From contig NZ_JOIY01000019.1 of assembly GCF_000720185.1 (NCBI RefSeq), forward strand, positions 61,797-125,796: 64,000 nucleotides of DNA, written 5' to 3'. The translations under genes were made by a program, and so were the position numbers. The notes beneath the pieces were generated by a model that was not told where the DNA came from, did not search any database, and was given only the letters and a program-made list of their open reading frames with translations. Below, one piece after another: positions 17,490-27,030 of this stretch. How positions within the stretch are numbered: position 1 is the first letter of the stretch; each line of letters opens with the position of its first letter. The stretch is from Streptomyces sp. NRRL S-340. Its GTDB lineage: Bacteria; Actinomycetota; Actinomycetes; Streptomycetales; Streptomycetaceae.

Positions 17490-17868
17490 GCCCATAAGGG
17501 TAGGCGCTCGCGGAAGTGCGCCCGGACGGCCCGCGCCCTGTCGCCCGGCAACCGGACCGCCGCGGCCCGGCAGCCACCGCGGACAGCGCCCCACCCTGCC
17601 CGGCAGCCGGCGAGGGGCCGCCCGCACCCCGGCCGGCAACCCGGTCCCCGGCGCCCGCCGCCCCACTCACTCCTGCCCGCTCCCCGGGCCACACCGCCGC
17701 ACGACGGCACGACGGCCAGGTGCCGCGACGCCGCGGCGGCGGCCGCGACACGACCCGGGACAACCGGTCGGTGACTCCGGGGGCGGGGCTCCGGGCCCAG
17801 AATGGGGCATACCCGCCCAGAAGCGTTGTTTTCCGCTCACGGCAGCCCCTCCCGGACAGGTACGTGTG
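17490..17868. other. 379-base divergent spacer, miaB / glycosyltransferase
   Basis: No gene is supported. The miaB-side half is very GC-rich low-complexity sequence. The last 60 bases before the glycosyltransferase are less GC-rich (around 17825-17850) and are the likeliest promoter zone. I find no clear hairpin or binding site. Confidence 0.5.
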
Positions 17869-19104
17869 ATGCAGCTACGTGACGCCCTGCGGACCTCCGC
17901 CCCGGACGTGGCCCCGGCCGCCGCGCTGCGCGGTTGGCTGCTGCGCCCCGCCGGAGCGGCCTGGGTCGCCCTGCTCGCCGCCGTCCTGGTGGCGCGCACC
18001 GCGCACGTGGCGGTCGTGTACGCCCAGGGCGGCATGGACAACGCCTTCGTCGTCCGCGCCGGACAGACGTGGCTGCACGGCGGTGCCCCGTACGCCGACC
18101 GGCGTTTCCTGTACCTTCCGAGCGCCGTGCTGTTCGCCGCGGGTCAGGCGGCGCTGCCGGCGGTCGTGCTGAGGGTCGCCGCGCCCGTGGTGTGCGTGGG
18201 GCTGGTCGTGGCCGGCTGGTGGTGCGCCGTTCGGCTGTTCCGGGTGCCGGCGCGCAGCCGGTTCGCGGTGCTGGGGCTGCTGGCCCTGGTGCTGTGCTGG
18301 GCGCCCGTCGGACATCTGATCGACCTCGGCAACTGGACCGCGGTCAGTGCCCTGGCGCTGCCCCTGGCGCTGCTGCTGGCCGACCGGGGGCGCTGGGGCG
18401 CGGCCGGGGTGGTCCTGGGGCTGTCCGTCGCGGTCAAGCCGCTGCTCGTGCCCGTCGCCGTGCTGCTGCTCCTGGCCCGGCAGTGGCGCGCCCTGGCCTG
18501 GATGGTGGCGCTGCCGCTGGCGCTTTCCGCCGGGATGGCGCTGGTCATGCCGGATCCGGGCGGGTTCTTCACGCGCACGCTGCCGTTCCTTCTCAGGGGC
18601 GGCGACGCCCTGATGCGGCCGTTCGACTGCTCGCTGCCCGCCGTGCTGCCGCGGCTCGGGGTGCCGCCGGTCCTCGCCGAGGCGGTGGCGCTCGCGGCGG
18701 CGGCGGCCGGTGTGCTGTGCGCCTGGCGGCGCTGGCGGCGCGCCGACCCCGGTCCGGCGCGGCTCGCGGACACGGCCGCCATGCTCATGCTCGCCTCGTA
18801 CCTGCTGGCCCGGCCGTCCTACGAGCACTACCTGGTCGTCGTCGTGCCCCTGCTGGTCGCCGGGGCGTTCGAGGACGGGTCGGTGACGCGCTCACCGTGG
18901 TTCTGGGCCGTGCTGGTGCCACAGGTGCCGGAGTTCGCGTTCCCGCACCTGGAGGTGTCCACGCGGCGGGCGTTCAAGGACGCCGTCGCGCTGTGCGGGC
19001 TCGCGCTGGTCCTCGGGCTGGGGTGCGCGCGGCGGCGGCCGCCCCGGGCGCCCTCCCGGCGGACCGCCGATCCGGTGCCGGAGCTGTCCGGCCCGGTGCG
19101 CTGA
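17869..19104 (+). CDS. GT87-type integral membrane glycosyltransferase
   Basis: A 411-residue polytopic protein with about nine to ten hydrophobic segments, resembling the DUF2029/GT87 polyprenyl-phosphate-sugar-dependent mannosyl- or arabinosyltransferases of actinobacteria. An early acidic loop after the first membrane segment (QGGMDNAFVVRAG) is where GT-C enzymes place their catalytic Asp. A later membrane-flanking WAPVGHLIDLGNWTAV segment and KPLLVPVA also fit the family. The ATG at 17869 follows GGACAGG; a GTG one codon earlier is possible. It would act in the membrane on an exported glycolipid or glycoprotein. The acceptor is unknown. Confidence 0.75.
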   Translation: MQLRDALRTSAPDVAPAAALRGWLLRPAGAAWVALLAAVLVARTAHVAVVYAQGGMDNAFVVRAGQTWLHGGAPYADRRFLYLPSAVLFAAGQAALPAVVLRVAAPVVCVGLVVAGWWCAVRLFRVPARSRFAVLGLLALVLCWAPVGHLIDLGNWTAVSALALPLALLLADRGRWGAAGVVLGLSVAVKPLLVPVAVLLLLARQWRALAWMVALPLALSAGMALVMPDPGGFFTRTLPFLLRGGDALMRPFDCSLPAVLPRLGVPPVLAEAVALAAAAAGVLCAWRRWRRADPGPARLADTAAMLMLASYLLARPSYEHYLVVVVPLLVAGAFEDGSVTRSPWFWAVLVPQVPEFAFPHLEVSTRRAFKDAVALCGLALVLGLGCARRRPPRAPSRRTADPVPELSGPVR

Positions 19105-19119
19105 GGGACGCCGGGCCCG

Positions 19120-19524
19120 TCAGGGACGGTCGGGCTGCCAGCCCTGGCGGCGCAGCACCCCCGACACGTCCGGTGCCTGGTAGTGATCTCCCTTGAGCAC
19201 CTTGCCGTCGGCGCGGCGGGCGACCTGGCCGTCGGGGCCGAGCTTGGTCATGTTCGAACGGTGGATCTCGGCGATCACCTGGTCGAGGTCGATGCCGTGC
19301 ACCAGGGCGGTGCCGTACGCCACGTACACCACGTCGGCCAGTTCGTGCGCCAGCCGGTCGAGCGGGCCGTCGACCGAGACCTCGGCCACTTCGGCCGCCT
19401 CCTCGGCCAGCAGGTCCCCCCGGTGCGCCGCCAGCTCGGGCGGCACGCGTACCGGTGTGCTGCGGACGTCGAGCCCGAAGGCCCGGTGGAACTGACGGAC
19501 GAGGTCGGCGGGCGAGGAACTCAT
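19120..19524 (-). CDS. MazG-like nucleotide pyrophosphohydrolase-family protein
   Basis: A 134-residue protein with the all-alpha NTP pyrophosphatase metal site: EEAAEV (acidic residues near 41-46) and HELADVVYVAYG (near 59-70). The following segment GIDLDQVIAEIHRSNMTKLG and the GKVLKGDHYQAPDV end are characteristic of a phosphoribosyl-ATP pyrophosphohydrolase-like subgroup. Such enzymes hydrolyse NTPs or modified nucleotides to the monophosphate and pyrophosphate. The gene is convergent with the glycosyltransferase, with only 15 bases between stops. The exact substrate is unknown. Confidence 0.82.
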   Translation of the reverse strand: MSSSPADLVRQFHRAFGLDVRSTPVRVPPELAAHRGDLLAEEAAEVAEVSVDGPLDRLAHELADVVYVAYGTALVHGIDLDQVIAEIHRSNMTKLGPDGQVARRADGKVLKGDHYQAPDVSGVLRRQGWQPDRP

Positions 19525-19577
19525 ACGGCGACTCTAACCGCCGCCTGTGACACAGCCGCACCGCCCGAGCGTCCCGC

Positions 19578-19636
19578 CGCCCACCCGCTCCGCAACCACC
19601 CACCGCAACCCGTCGCCCACCCGCTCCGCAACCACC
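19578..19636. repeat. Direct repeat, 23 bases with 36-base period
   Basis: The 23-base sequence at 19578-19600 recurs exactly at 19614-19636 in the spacer between the divergent MazG-like and TAXI genes. It may be a chance slippage product or part of a control region. Confidence 0.7.
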
Positions 19637-19756
19637 AGCGCCCTCCGCCACCGCCCCCATCGCCCCCACGGCCGCCTCCCCTCAAGGCCCGCGTCCCGGC
19701 CCCCGGCCCCGCCCGCCCCTGGCCAGTTCCGCACCCCGGCTGGCAGGATCGCGCGC

Positions 19757-20755
19757 ATGTCCAAGCTGTTCCGTTCCGTCGGCAGGCGCCGTGGTCTGCA
19801 GGGCACGGCCGTCCTCGCCGTCGTCCTCGGGCTGCTGCTGTGGTGGCTGCTGCCGCTGGGCGACGACCCGCCGAGGGGGACGATCGCCTTCAGCACCGGC
19901 ACCACGCGCGGGGTCTACCACGAGTACGGGGTGCGGCTGCGCACCGCGTTCGCCAAGGACATGCCGGGCCTGGAGGTGCGGTTGCTGACCAGCGACGGTT
20001 CGCAGGAGAACGTCGCACGGGTGGCGACCCGCAAGGCCGACTTCACGATCGCCGCGGCCGACGCGGTGGAGACCTACGTACTGGACCACGGACCGGGCGC
20101 GTCCCGGCTGCGCGGGGTCGCCCGCCTCTACGACGACTACGTGCAGCTCGTCGTGGCGCGTGACTCGCCCATCCACTCGGTGGCGGACCTGCGCGGCAGG
20201 CGGGTGGCGGTCGGCCCGCCGGAGTCGGGGGTCCGGCTGATCGCGGAACGGGTGCTCGAGGCCGCCGGTATCGACCCGCACACGGGCATCCGGCCCATGG
20301 CCGACGGGATCGACACCGGGCCGGGCCGGCTGCGTACGCACGCGATCGACGCGTTCTTCTGGTCGGGCGGACTGCCCACGGACGGGCTCACCCAGCTCGC
20401 CTCGAAGTTCGCCTTCCGGTTCGTGCCGATCGACACCGACCTGGTGGCCAGGCTGCACGCCGAGGGCGGCGCCACCCGCTACTACCGCGCGACCAACATG
20501 CCGGAGTCGGCGTACCCGGCGGTGCAGGAAGGCTCGACGGTGCCGACCATCGCCGTCTCCAACCTGCTGATGACCCGCGAGGACGTGGACCCGAGGCTCA
20601 CCGAGTGGCTGACCCGGGCGGTGATCAGGAGCCGCGACCAGATCGGCGCCCACGTCCACTCCGCCCAGCTGGTCGACCTGCGCACCGCGATCTACACCGA
20701 CCCGCTGGTCCTGCACGAGGGCGCCCGCCGCTACTACCGGTCCGTCAAGCCGTAG
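19757..20755 (+). CDS. Orphan TAXI-family solute-binding protein, membrane-anchored
   Basis: A 332-residue TAXI (TRAP-associated extracytoplasmic immunogenic) binding protein. After a basic start there is one hydrophobic segment (TAVLAVVLGLLLWWLLPLG, about 17-35) with no lipobox and no obvious signal-peptidase site, so it is probably tethered. Family motifs follow: IAFSTGTTRGVYHEYG, TRKADFTIAAADAV, LRGRRVAVGPPESGVRLIAE, and AIDAFFWSGGLPT. AGGA precedes the ATG at 19757. TAXI proteins normally feed TRAP permeases, but no TRAP membrane subunit is present. Instead it is convergent with, and 81 bases from, the GluK sensor kinase of the glutamate system, so it may act as a ligand-sensing partner; this is inference. 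Confidence 0.85.
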   Translation: MSKLFRSVGRRRGLQGTAVLAVVLGLLLWWLLPLGDDPPRGTIAFSTGTTRGVYHEYGVRLRTAFAKDMPGLEVRLLTSDGSQENVARVATRKADFTIAAADAVETYVLDHGPGASRLRGVARLYDDYVQLVVARDSPIHSVADLRGRRVAVGPPESGVRLIAERVLEAAGIDPHTGIRPMADGIDTGPGRLRTHAIDAFFWSGGLPTDGLTQLASKFAFRFVPIDTDLVARLHAEGGATRYYRATNMPESAYPAVQEGSTVPTIAVSNLLMTREDVDPRLTEWLTRAVIRSRDQIGAHVHSAQLVDLRTAIYTDPLVLHEGARRYYRSVKP

Positions 20756-20836
20756 GCGGCGCGGCGCCACCGCTGCCCGTCCCGGCCCGCACCCGCCGCC
20801 CCGCCGGCGCACACCCCCGTCCGCGCCGGCGCCTCG

Positions 20837-22279
20837 TCAGGCCATCGGCGCGCCGGCCGGCGGACCGGGGCGCGGGTCCGTCCTCGGGACGGTCACCGTC
20901 ACCTTCAGCCCGCGCGGCTCCTCGGCGCGGTGGGCGGCGTACGAGAGGGAGCCGCCGCCCGCCGCGAGCAGCGCGCGGGAGATGGACAGGCCGAGTCCGG
21001 ACCCGCTGACGTTCTGGTGGCGGCCGCTGCGCCAGAAGCGGTCGCCGACGCGGGCCAGTTCGTCGTCGGTGAGGCCGGGGCCGTGGTCGGCGACCACGAC
21101 CGTGGAGGTGTCGCCGCCGCCGGAGACCGTCACCTCGACGCGTTCGCCCTCCGGCGTGAACTTCACCGCGTTGTCGATCACCGCGTCCAGCGCGGAGGAG
21201 AGCGCCACCGGATCGGCCCAGGCCGTGGTGGCCGGGCACTCTCCGACCAGGCGCACCCCCTTGGCCTCGGCGGCGGGCGACCAGGCGGCCACCCGCTCCC
21301 CGGTCAGCTCGCCGATGTCGATGAGCTGGAGGTCGGCCTCCGCGTGCTCGGCGAGCGCCAGGTCCAGCAGGTCGTCCAGGACCTGCGCGAGCCGCTTGCC
21401 CTCGGTACGGACGGAGGCGATCTCCTCGTTGCCCTCGGGCAGTTCCAGGGCGAGCAGTTCGATGCGCAGCAGGAGCGCGGCCAGCGGGTTGCGCAACTGG
21501 TGGGAGGCGTCGGCGACGAAGGCCCGCTGCTGCTCCAGGACGTCCTCGACGTTGCCCGCCATCTCGTTGAACGACCGGGCGAGCCGTCTGAGTTCCGGCG
21601 GGCCGCCGGCCACCGCGACCCGGGACTTCAGGCGCCCGGTGGCGATGTCGTGGGTGGTGGCGTCGAGCACCCGGACGGGCCGCAGCACCCAGCCGGTCAG
21701 GCGCAGGGCCGCGCCGACGGCGACCAGCATGGCGACGGTCTCGCCCGCGCCGAGGATCAGCCAGTCCTGCAGCGTCCGGGCGCGCATCTGCCCGGTCGGT
21801 GAGTCGGTGACGACGACCGCGACGACGTCACCGTCCCGGATGACGGGCGAGGCGACGACGAGCCGGTGCCGCTGCCAGGGCCAGACCTGTTCGGGGTCGT
21901 GGCTGCGGCGGCTCAGCTTGGCCTCGCCGAAGGCCTCGCGCACCTCTCCCTCGGCGGGCAGCGCCCAGTCGGCCGGGGCGCTGGCCATGGGGATGCCGGT
22001 GCGGTAGAAGACGCCGGCCCGGATGCCGTACACCTCGTGGTAGCTCGCGAGTTCGCGTCTGAGCGTCTCCAGCCGCTCGTCGGGGACGGTACGGCGCGAG
22101 CCCATGGGCCGGTCGGTGACGAACTGGGCGAGGGCGGCGAAGCGTGCCGTGTCGTCGATGCGGTCGACGACGACCTTCTGCTGTTCGCCCGCGGCGAGGC
22201 TGACGGCGAGCGGGAACCCGAGGGCGAGCAGGACCGCCGCCATCAGGACGATCAGCAGCGGCAGCAGACGTGTGCGCAC
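20837..22279 (-). CDS. gluK: Sensor histidine kinase GluK
   Basis: A 480-residue sensor kinase. Order: membrane segment 1 (about 7-29), an extracellular sensor region (30-173), membrane segment 2 (about 174-196), HAMP (197-250), HisKA with phosphorylated His260 in DASHQLRNPL, and an HATPase with DNAVKFT, DHGPGLT and GSGLGLSI. The C-terminus is Pro-rich. It is encoded directly downstream of the response regulator (9 bases between stop and start) and opposite the gluABCD operon, matching the S. coelicolor GluR-GluK system reported to sense glutamate and activate its uptake. The sensor region is compact and has no recognised small-molecule domain, so it may need a partner. Confidence 0.9.
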   Translation of the reverse strand: MRTRLLPLLIVLMAAVLLALGFPLAVSLAAGEQQKVVVDRIDDTARFAALAQFVTDRPMGSRRTVPDERLETLRRELASYHEVYGIRAGVFYRTGIPMASAPADWALPAEGEVREAFGEAKLSRRSHDPEQVWPWQRHRLVVASPVIRDGDVVAVVVTDSPTGQMRARTLQDWLILGAGETVAMLVAVGAALRLTGWVLRPVRVLDATTHDIATGRLKSRVAVAGGPPELRRLARSFNEMAGNVEDVLEQQRAFVADASHQLRNPLAALLLRIELLALELPEGNEEIASVRTEGKRLAQVLDDLLDLALAEHAEADLQLIDIGELTGERVAAWSPAAEAKGVRLVGECPATTAWADPVALSSALDAVIDNAVKFTPEGERVEVTVSGGGDTSTVVVADHGPGLTDDELARVGDRFWRSGRHQNVSGSGLGLSISRALLAAGGGSLSYAAHRAEEPRGLKVTVTVPRTDPRPGPPAGAPMA

Positions 22280-22288
22280 CCGGACCCG

Positions 22289-22975
22289 CTACGCGGCCGG
22301 GGCGACGAGGCGGTAGCCGACGCCGCGGACGGTCTCGATCAGCGCCGGCATCCGCAGTTTGGAGCGCAGGGAGGCGACGTGCACCTCCAGGGTGCGGCCG
22401 GTGCCCTCCCAGCTGGTGCGCCACACCTCGCTGATGATCTGTTCCCGCCGGAAGACCACTCCGGGACGCTGGGCGAGCAGGGCGAGCAGGTCGAACTCCT
22501 TGCGGGTCAGCTGGACCGACGTACCGTCCACGCTCACCTGCCGGGTGGGCAGTTCGATGTGGACCGGACCGAGCCGCAGGCCGCCCTCGGCGGCCCCGCC
22601 CGGGTCCTCGTGGACGGTGCGCCGGCTGACGGCGTGGATGCGGGCGAGCAGCTCGCCGGTGTCGTACGGCTTGACGACGTAGTCGTCGGCACCGAGGTTG
22701 AGGCCGTGGATGCGCGAGCGGACGTCGGCCCGCGCGGTGACCATGATCACCGGGGTGCTGGTGCGCTTGCGGATCTTGCCGCAGACCTCGTAGCCGTCCT
22801 GGTCGGGCAGACCGAGGTCGAGCAGGACCACGCCGAAGCAGGCCCCCTCCGGGACGAGTGCCTGGAGTGCCTCCTCGCCGCTGCGGGCGTGGGTGACGTC
22901 GAAACCGTGCCGGGCCAGGATCGCGGACAGTGCGGCGGCGACGTGGTTGTCGTCCTCGACCAGGAGCAGTCTCAA
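22289..22975 (-). CDS. gluR: OmpR-family response regulator GluR
   Basis: A 228-residue response regulator with a receiver domain (acidic pocket Glu7-Asp8-Asp9, phosphoacceptor Asp53 in LLDLGLPDQDG, Thr in VTARAD, Lys in DDYVVKPYD) and an OmpR-type winged helix (LTRKEFDLLALLAQRPG ... VASLRSKLR ... VRGVGYRL). I chose the TTG at 22975: it gives the canonical N-terminus LRLLLVEDD and is preceded by GGGAGGGG six bases away. An ATG at 23056 would add 27 residues without a ribosome site. It pairs with GluK and is divergent from gluA. A tandem 11-base repeat in the shared intergenic region is a likely operator. Confidence 0.9.
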   Translation of the reverse strand: MRLLLVEDDNHVAAALSAILARHGFDVTHARSGEEALQALVPEGACFGVVLLDLGLPDQDGYEVCGKIRKRTSTPVIMVTARADVRSRIHGLNLGADDYVVKPYDTGELLARIHAVSRRTVHEDPGGAAEGGLRLGPVHIELPTRQVSVDGTSVQLTRKEFDLLALLAQRPGVVFRREQIISEVWRTSWEGTGRTLEVHVASLRSKLRMPALIETVRGVGYRLVAPAA

Positions 22976-23186
22976 CCCGGGCCCCTCCCGTTCATCGTCA
23001 TGTCGTCGTACGCCGGGCGCAGCGAAGCGGTGCGCACGCGCGCGTGGGTGCACCATGGCAGTCACGCCGATGGACGAGGACGTCGTCAAGGGGCTGCCGG
23101 TTGCACGCCCCCTGTCGTTATCCAGCCGGTACGCGCTTTCGTGTGACGCGCCACGACGGGTGTCCGATTGCTATCGGATCGTGATG

Positions 23187-23208
23187 CTCAGATGTACCTC
23201 AGATGTAC
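23187..23208. promoter_or_regulatory. Tandem 11-base repeat, candidate GluR operator
   Basis: CTCAGATGTAC occurs twice head-to-tail (23187-23197 and 23198-23208), 64 bases before gluA and about 210 bases from gluR. OmpR/PhoB-family dimers typically bind direct repeats with an 11-base period, one helical turn. This makes it the best GluR site in the intergenic region. Confidence 0.65.
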
Positions 23209-23271
23209 TGACGCTGGTCGCGCGGCGTGGCTACTGTCCTCCGAAACCGATGAGGACGGAGCCTGAAAGCG

Positions 23272-24048
<777 letters not shown>

Positions 24049-24395
24049 GGACCGCTCCGGCCGCGGGCGCCGCGCACGGCCTGCGTCCGGCCCGCCACGA
24101 CCGGCCGGGACGGCGCACCGCCCACCGGCCGACGCCCCACCGATCGGACCGCGGCCAGCGGCCGGGCACGTACGACGTCCGGCCGGCCACGCACCATCGG
24201 CCGGACCACGCACCACCAGCCGGTCCGCGCCACCGCAGGACGGTGGACCGGCTGCCGCCCACCGGCGGCGCGGGGCGGCGTCCGGCTCCTTCCGGCACCC
24301 GTGCCGGCCTCCGTACCCGCCCCCACGGCGCCGTCACCCCGCAGGGTCCCGGCTCCTGACCGGGCCTTTGAGACTTTCAGCAAAGGAAGTTCAGC
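24049..24395 (+). other. 347-base gluA-gluB spacer with imperfect hairpin
   Basis: No gene is present. Arms 24217-24224/24247-24254 (8 bp) and, after a bulge, 24230-24235/24241-24246 (6 bp) form a hairpin around the loop CAGGA. The rest is low-complexity C/G-rich DNA with repeated CGGCC and CACC units. The ATG of gluB has its own strong AAGGAAG site at the end. The hairpin could trim or attenuate the transcript so that the binding protein and ATPase are made at different levels. Confidence 0.6.
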
Positions 24396-25229
24396 ATGAA
24401 GCTCCGCAAGGTCACCGCCGTCTCGGCCGTCGTGCTCGCCCTCGCCGTCTCGGCGACGGCGTGCGGTTCGGACAAGAAGGACGGCGGGTCGTCGGGTGGC
24501 GGCAAGAAGATCGCCATCGGCATCAAGTACGACCAGCCCGGCCTCGGCCAGAAGACGCCGCAGGGCTACTCCGGCTTCGACGTGGACGTGGCCAAGTACG
24601 TCGCCAAGAAGCTCGGTTACAACGAGGACCAGATCGAGTGGAAGGAGTCGAAGAGCGCCGACCGCGAGACCATGCTGGCCCGCGGTGACGTGCAGTTCAT
24701 CGCCGCCACCTACTCGATCACCCCGGAGCGCGAGAAGAAGGTCGACTTCGCCGGCCCGTACCTGCTCGCCCACCAGGACGTCCTGGTCCGCGCCGACGAC
24801 GACTCGATCAAGTCGGCGGGCGACCTGAACAGCAAGAAGCTGTGTTCGGTCACCGGTTCGACCTCGGCGCAGAACGTCAAGGAGAAGCTGGCCCCCAAGG
24901 CGAACCTGCTGAAGTACCCGACGTACTCGGCCTGCCTCAACGGCCTGCAGAACAAGGCGATCGACGCCCTGACGACGGACGACTCGATCCTCGCCGGTTA
25001 CGCCTCCCAGGCCCAGTTCAAGGGCAAGTTCAAGCTGGGCGGCCTGAAGATGACCAACGAGAACTACGGCATCGGCGTCAAGAAGGGCAGCGACCTCAAG
25101 GCCAAGATCAACAAGGCGCTGACGGACATGGTCTCCGACGGTTCCTGGGAGAAGGCCGTGAAGGCCAACTTCGGTCCGGCGAACTACCAGTACGAGCAGG
25201 CGCCGAAGATCGGCGACGTCAAGAGCTGA
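24396..25229 (+). CDS. gluB: Glutamate-binding lipoprotein of ABC importer
   Basis: A 277-residue family-3 extracellular solute-binding protein. The signal peptide ends in the lipobox SATAC with Cys23, followed by a Gly/Ser/Lys linker. Binding-domain motifs include the opening IAIGIKYDQPGLG, GFDVDVAKYVAKKLG, and FIAATYSITPEREKKVDFAGPY, then the hinge and the second lobe. It captures glutamate outside the membrane and delivers it to GluC-GluD. AAGGAAG precedes the ATG. The coding sequence is Lys-rich and less GC-extreme than its neighbours, typical of highly expressed binding proteins. Confidence 0.95.
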   Translation: MKLRKVTAVSAVVLALAVSATACGSDKKDGGSSGGGKKIAIGIKYDQPGLGQKTPQGYSGFDVDVAKYVAKKLGYNEDQIEWKESKSADRETMLARGDVQFIAATYSITPEREKKVDFAGPYLLAHQDVLVRADDDSIKSAGDLNSKKLCSVTGSTSAQNVKEKLAPKANLLKYPTYSACLNGLQNKAIDALTTDDSILAGYASQAQFKGKFKLGGLKMTNENYGIGVKKGSDLKAKINKALTDMVSDGSWEKAVKANFGPANYQYEQAPKIGDVKS

Positions 25230-25305
25230 GTCAGCGCCCGCCGGGTGCGCCGCTCCCCAGGGGGCGGCGCACCGGGGCCCACCACACGCGGAAGCGCGGG
25301 AGATC

Positions 25306-25971
25306 GTGTTCGACTTTCTTGAAGGCTACGACCTGCTGGGAGCCTTCTGGGTGACGGTGCAGCTCACCCTGCTCTCGGCCGTCGGTTCCCTGGTCTGGGG
25401 CACCCTGCTGGCCGCCATGCGCGTCGGCCCGGTGCCGCTCATGCGCGGCTTCGGCACCGCGTACGTCAACGTCGTGCGGAACATTCCGCTGACGGTGATC
25501 ATCCTGTTCACCTCGCTGGGCCTGAACCAGACCCTCGGCGTGCGCCTCGGCTCGGAGAACTTCGACACCATCAACTTCCGGCTGGCCGTGCTGGGTCTGA
25601 TCGCCTACACCTCGGCGTTCGTCTGCGAGGCCATCCGCTCCGGCATCAACACGGTGCCGGTCGGCCAGGCGGAGGCGGCCCGCGCGCTCGGGCTGAACTT
25701 CACCCAGGTACTGACCCTGGTGGTGCTGCCGCAGGCGTTCCGCTCGGTCGTCGGCCCGCTCACCAACGTCCTGATCGCGCTCACCAAGAACACCACGGTG
25801 GCCGCCGCGATCGGTGTGGCCGAGGCGGCCCTGCTGATGAAGGACATCCTGGAGAACGAGGCACAGCTCCTGCTGACCGCGGCGGTCTTCGCGTTCGGCT
25901 TCGTGTGCCTGACGCTGCCGACCGGCCTGGTCCTCGGCTGGGTCAGCAAGAAGGTGGCGGTGAAGCGATGA
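25306..25971 (+). CDS. gluC: Glutamate ABC importer, membrane subunit 1
   Basis: A 221-residue permease of the His/Glu/Gln/Arg/opine type with five predicted membrane helices. The ABC-coupling EAA loop reads EAARALGLNFTQVLTLVVLPQAFR. The GTG at 25306 follows GGGAG. The stop overlaps the gluD start as ATGA, so the two permease subunits are translationally coupled and probably form a heterodimer. Confidence 0.95.
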   Translation: MFDFLEGYDLLGAFWVTVQLTLLSAVGSLVWGTLLAAMRVGPVPLMRGFGTAYVNVVRNIPLTVIILFTSLGLNQTLGVRLGSENFDTINFRLAVLGLIAYTSAFVCEAIRSGINTVPVGQAEAARALGLNFTQVLTLVVLPQAFRSVVGPLTNVLIALTKNTTVAAAIGVAEAALLMKDILENEAQLLLTAAVFAFGFVCLTLPTGLVLGWVSKKVAVKR

Positions 25972-26855
25972 GTTCCTCGGTGCTGTACGACGCGCAGGGG
26001 CCCAGGGCCAAACGGCGCAACGTCGTCTACTCGATCGTGTTCGTTCTCGCGCTCGCGGCCCTCCTGTGGTGGGTCTACCAGGGCCTGAGCGACAAGGGAC
26101 AGCTGGACTGGGAGAAGTGGAAGCCGTTCTTCGCCGGTTCCGAGGCGTGGACGACGTACATCCTGCCGGGCCTGAAGAACACGCTGATCGCGGCCGCCCT
26201 GTCGATGGTCATCGCCTTGCCGCTGGGTGCGGTCTTCGGCATCGCGCGACTCTCCGACCACGCCTGGATCCGGGTGCCGGCCGCCGTGATCGTGGAGTTC
26301 TTCCGCGCCATCCCGGTGCTGATGCTGATGATCTTCGGTCTGGCGCTGTTCGCCCAGTACACGAACGTCGGTTCGGACGACCGGCCGCTGTACGCCGTCG
26401 TCACCGGCCTGGTGCTCTACAACGCCTCGGTCCTGGCGGAGATCGTCCGGGCGGGCATCCTGTCGCTGCCCAAGGGGCAGGCCGAGGCGGGTCAGGCCAT
26501 CGGTCTGCGCAAGACCCAGGTCATGACGTCGATCCTGCTCCCGCAGGCGGTCACCGCGATGCTGCCGGCCATCGTGAGCCAGCTCGTGGTGATCGTGAAG
26601 GACACCGCGCTGGGCGGCGCGATCCTCACCTTCCCCGAACTGCTGGCGTCGGTCTCCCCGATGAGTTCGTACTACGGTGCGAACACCATCGCCAGCTTCA
26701 CCATCGTCGCCGTCATCTACATCCTGCTGAACTTCAGCCTCACCAGCTTCGCGAGCTGGCTGGAACGCCGGCTGCGGCGGGCCAAGAAGTCCACCGGCGC
26801 GGTGCTCGGGCCGACGGCGGTGGCGGACGCCGAGTCGACGGGTGCCACCGTCTGA
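25968..26855 (+). CDS. gluD: Glutamate ABC importer, membrane subunit 2
   Basis: A 295-residue permease subunit, longer than GluC by an N-terminal cytoplasmic stretch and a C-terminal tail. The EAA loop reads EAGQAIGLRKTQVMTSILLPQA. The ATG overlaps the gluC stop by four bases. A 13-base-pair terminator follows 25 bases after the stop, ending the gluABCD operon. Confidence 0.95.
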   Translation: MSSSVLYDAQGPRAKRRNVVYSIVFVLALAALLWWVYQGLSDKGQLDWEKWKPFFAGSEAWTTYILPGLKNTLIAAALSMVIALPLGAVFGIARLSDHAWIRVPAAVIVEFFRAIPVLMLMIFGLALFAQYTNVGSDDRPLYAVVTGLVLYNASVLAEIVRAGILSLPKGQAEAGQAIGLRKTQVMTSILLPQAVTAMLPAIVSQLVVIVKDTALGGAILTFPELLASVSPMSSYYGANTIASFTIVAVIYILLNFSLTSFASWLERRLRRAKKSTGAVLGPTAVADAESTGATV

Positions 26856-26880
26856 CGGCCGGTCACCCGGCAGGCGCCAC

Positions 26881-26914
26881 ACGGGGGCAGCGGAGTGATC
26901 ACCGCTGCCCCCGT
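26881..26914 (+). terminator. Terminator of the gluABCD operon
   Basis: Perfect 13-base-pair stem (26881-26893 with 26902-26914) with an eight-base loop, 25 bases after the gluD stop. No T-run. Confidence 0.8.
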
Positions 26915-27030
26915 CACTTGACGCAAGCAGCGGCAATGGGTTGCATACGTTCTGTGATCGTGCACCCTGCTCCAACCGTCTGTTCACGTCTGTCCGTCAG
27001 GACACCGCTGCGGGCAGGGGGCGCCGCGCC

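Noticed and set aside
17452..17868. In-frame N-terminal extension of the GT87 glycosyltransferase
   Set aside because: It would overlap the miaB start, has no ribosome site and is Pro/Arg-rich noise; the ATG at 17869 has GGACAGG upstream.
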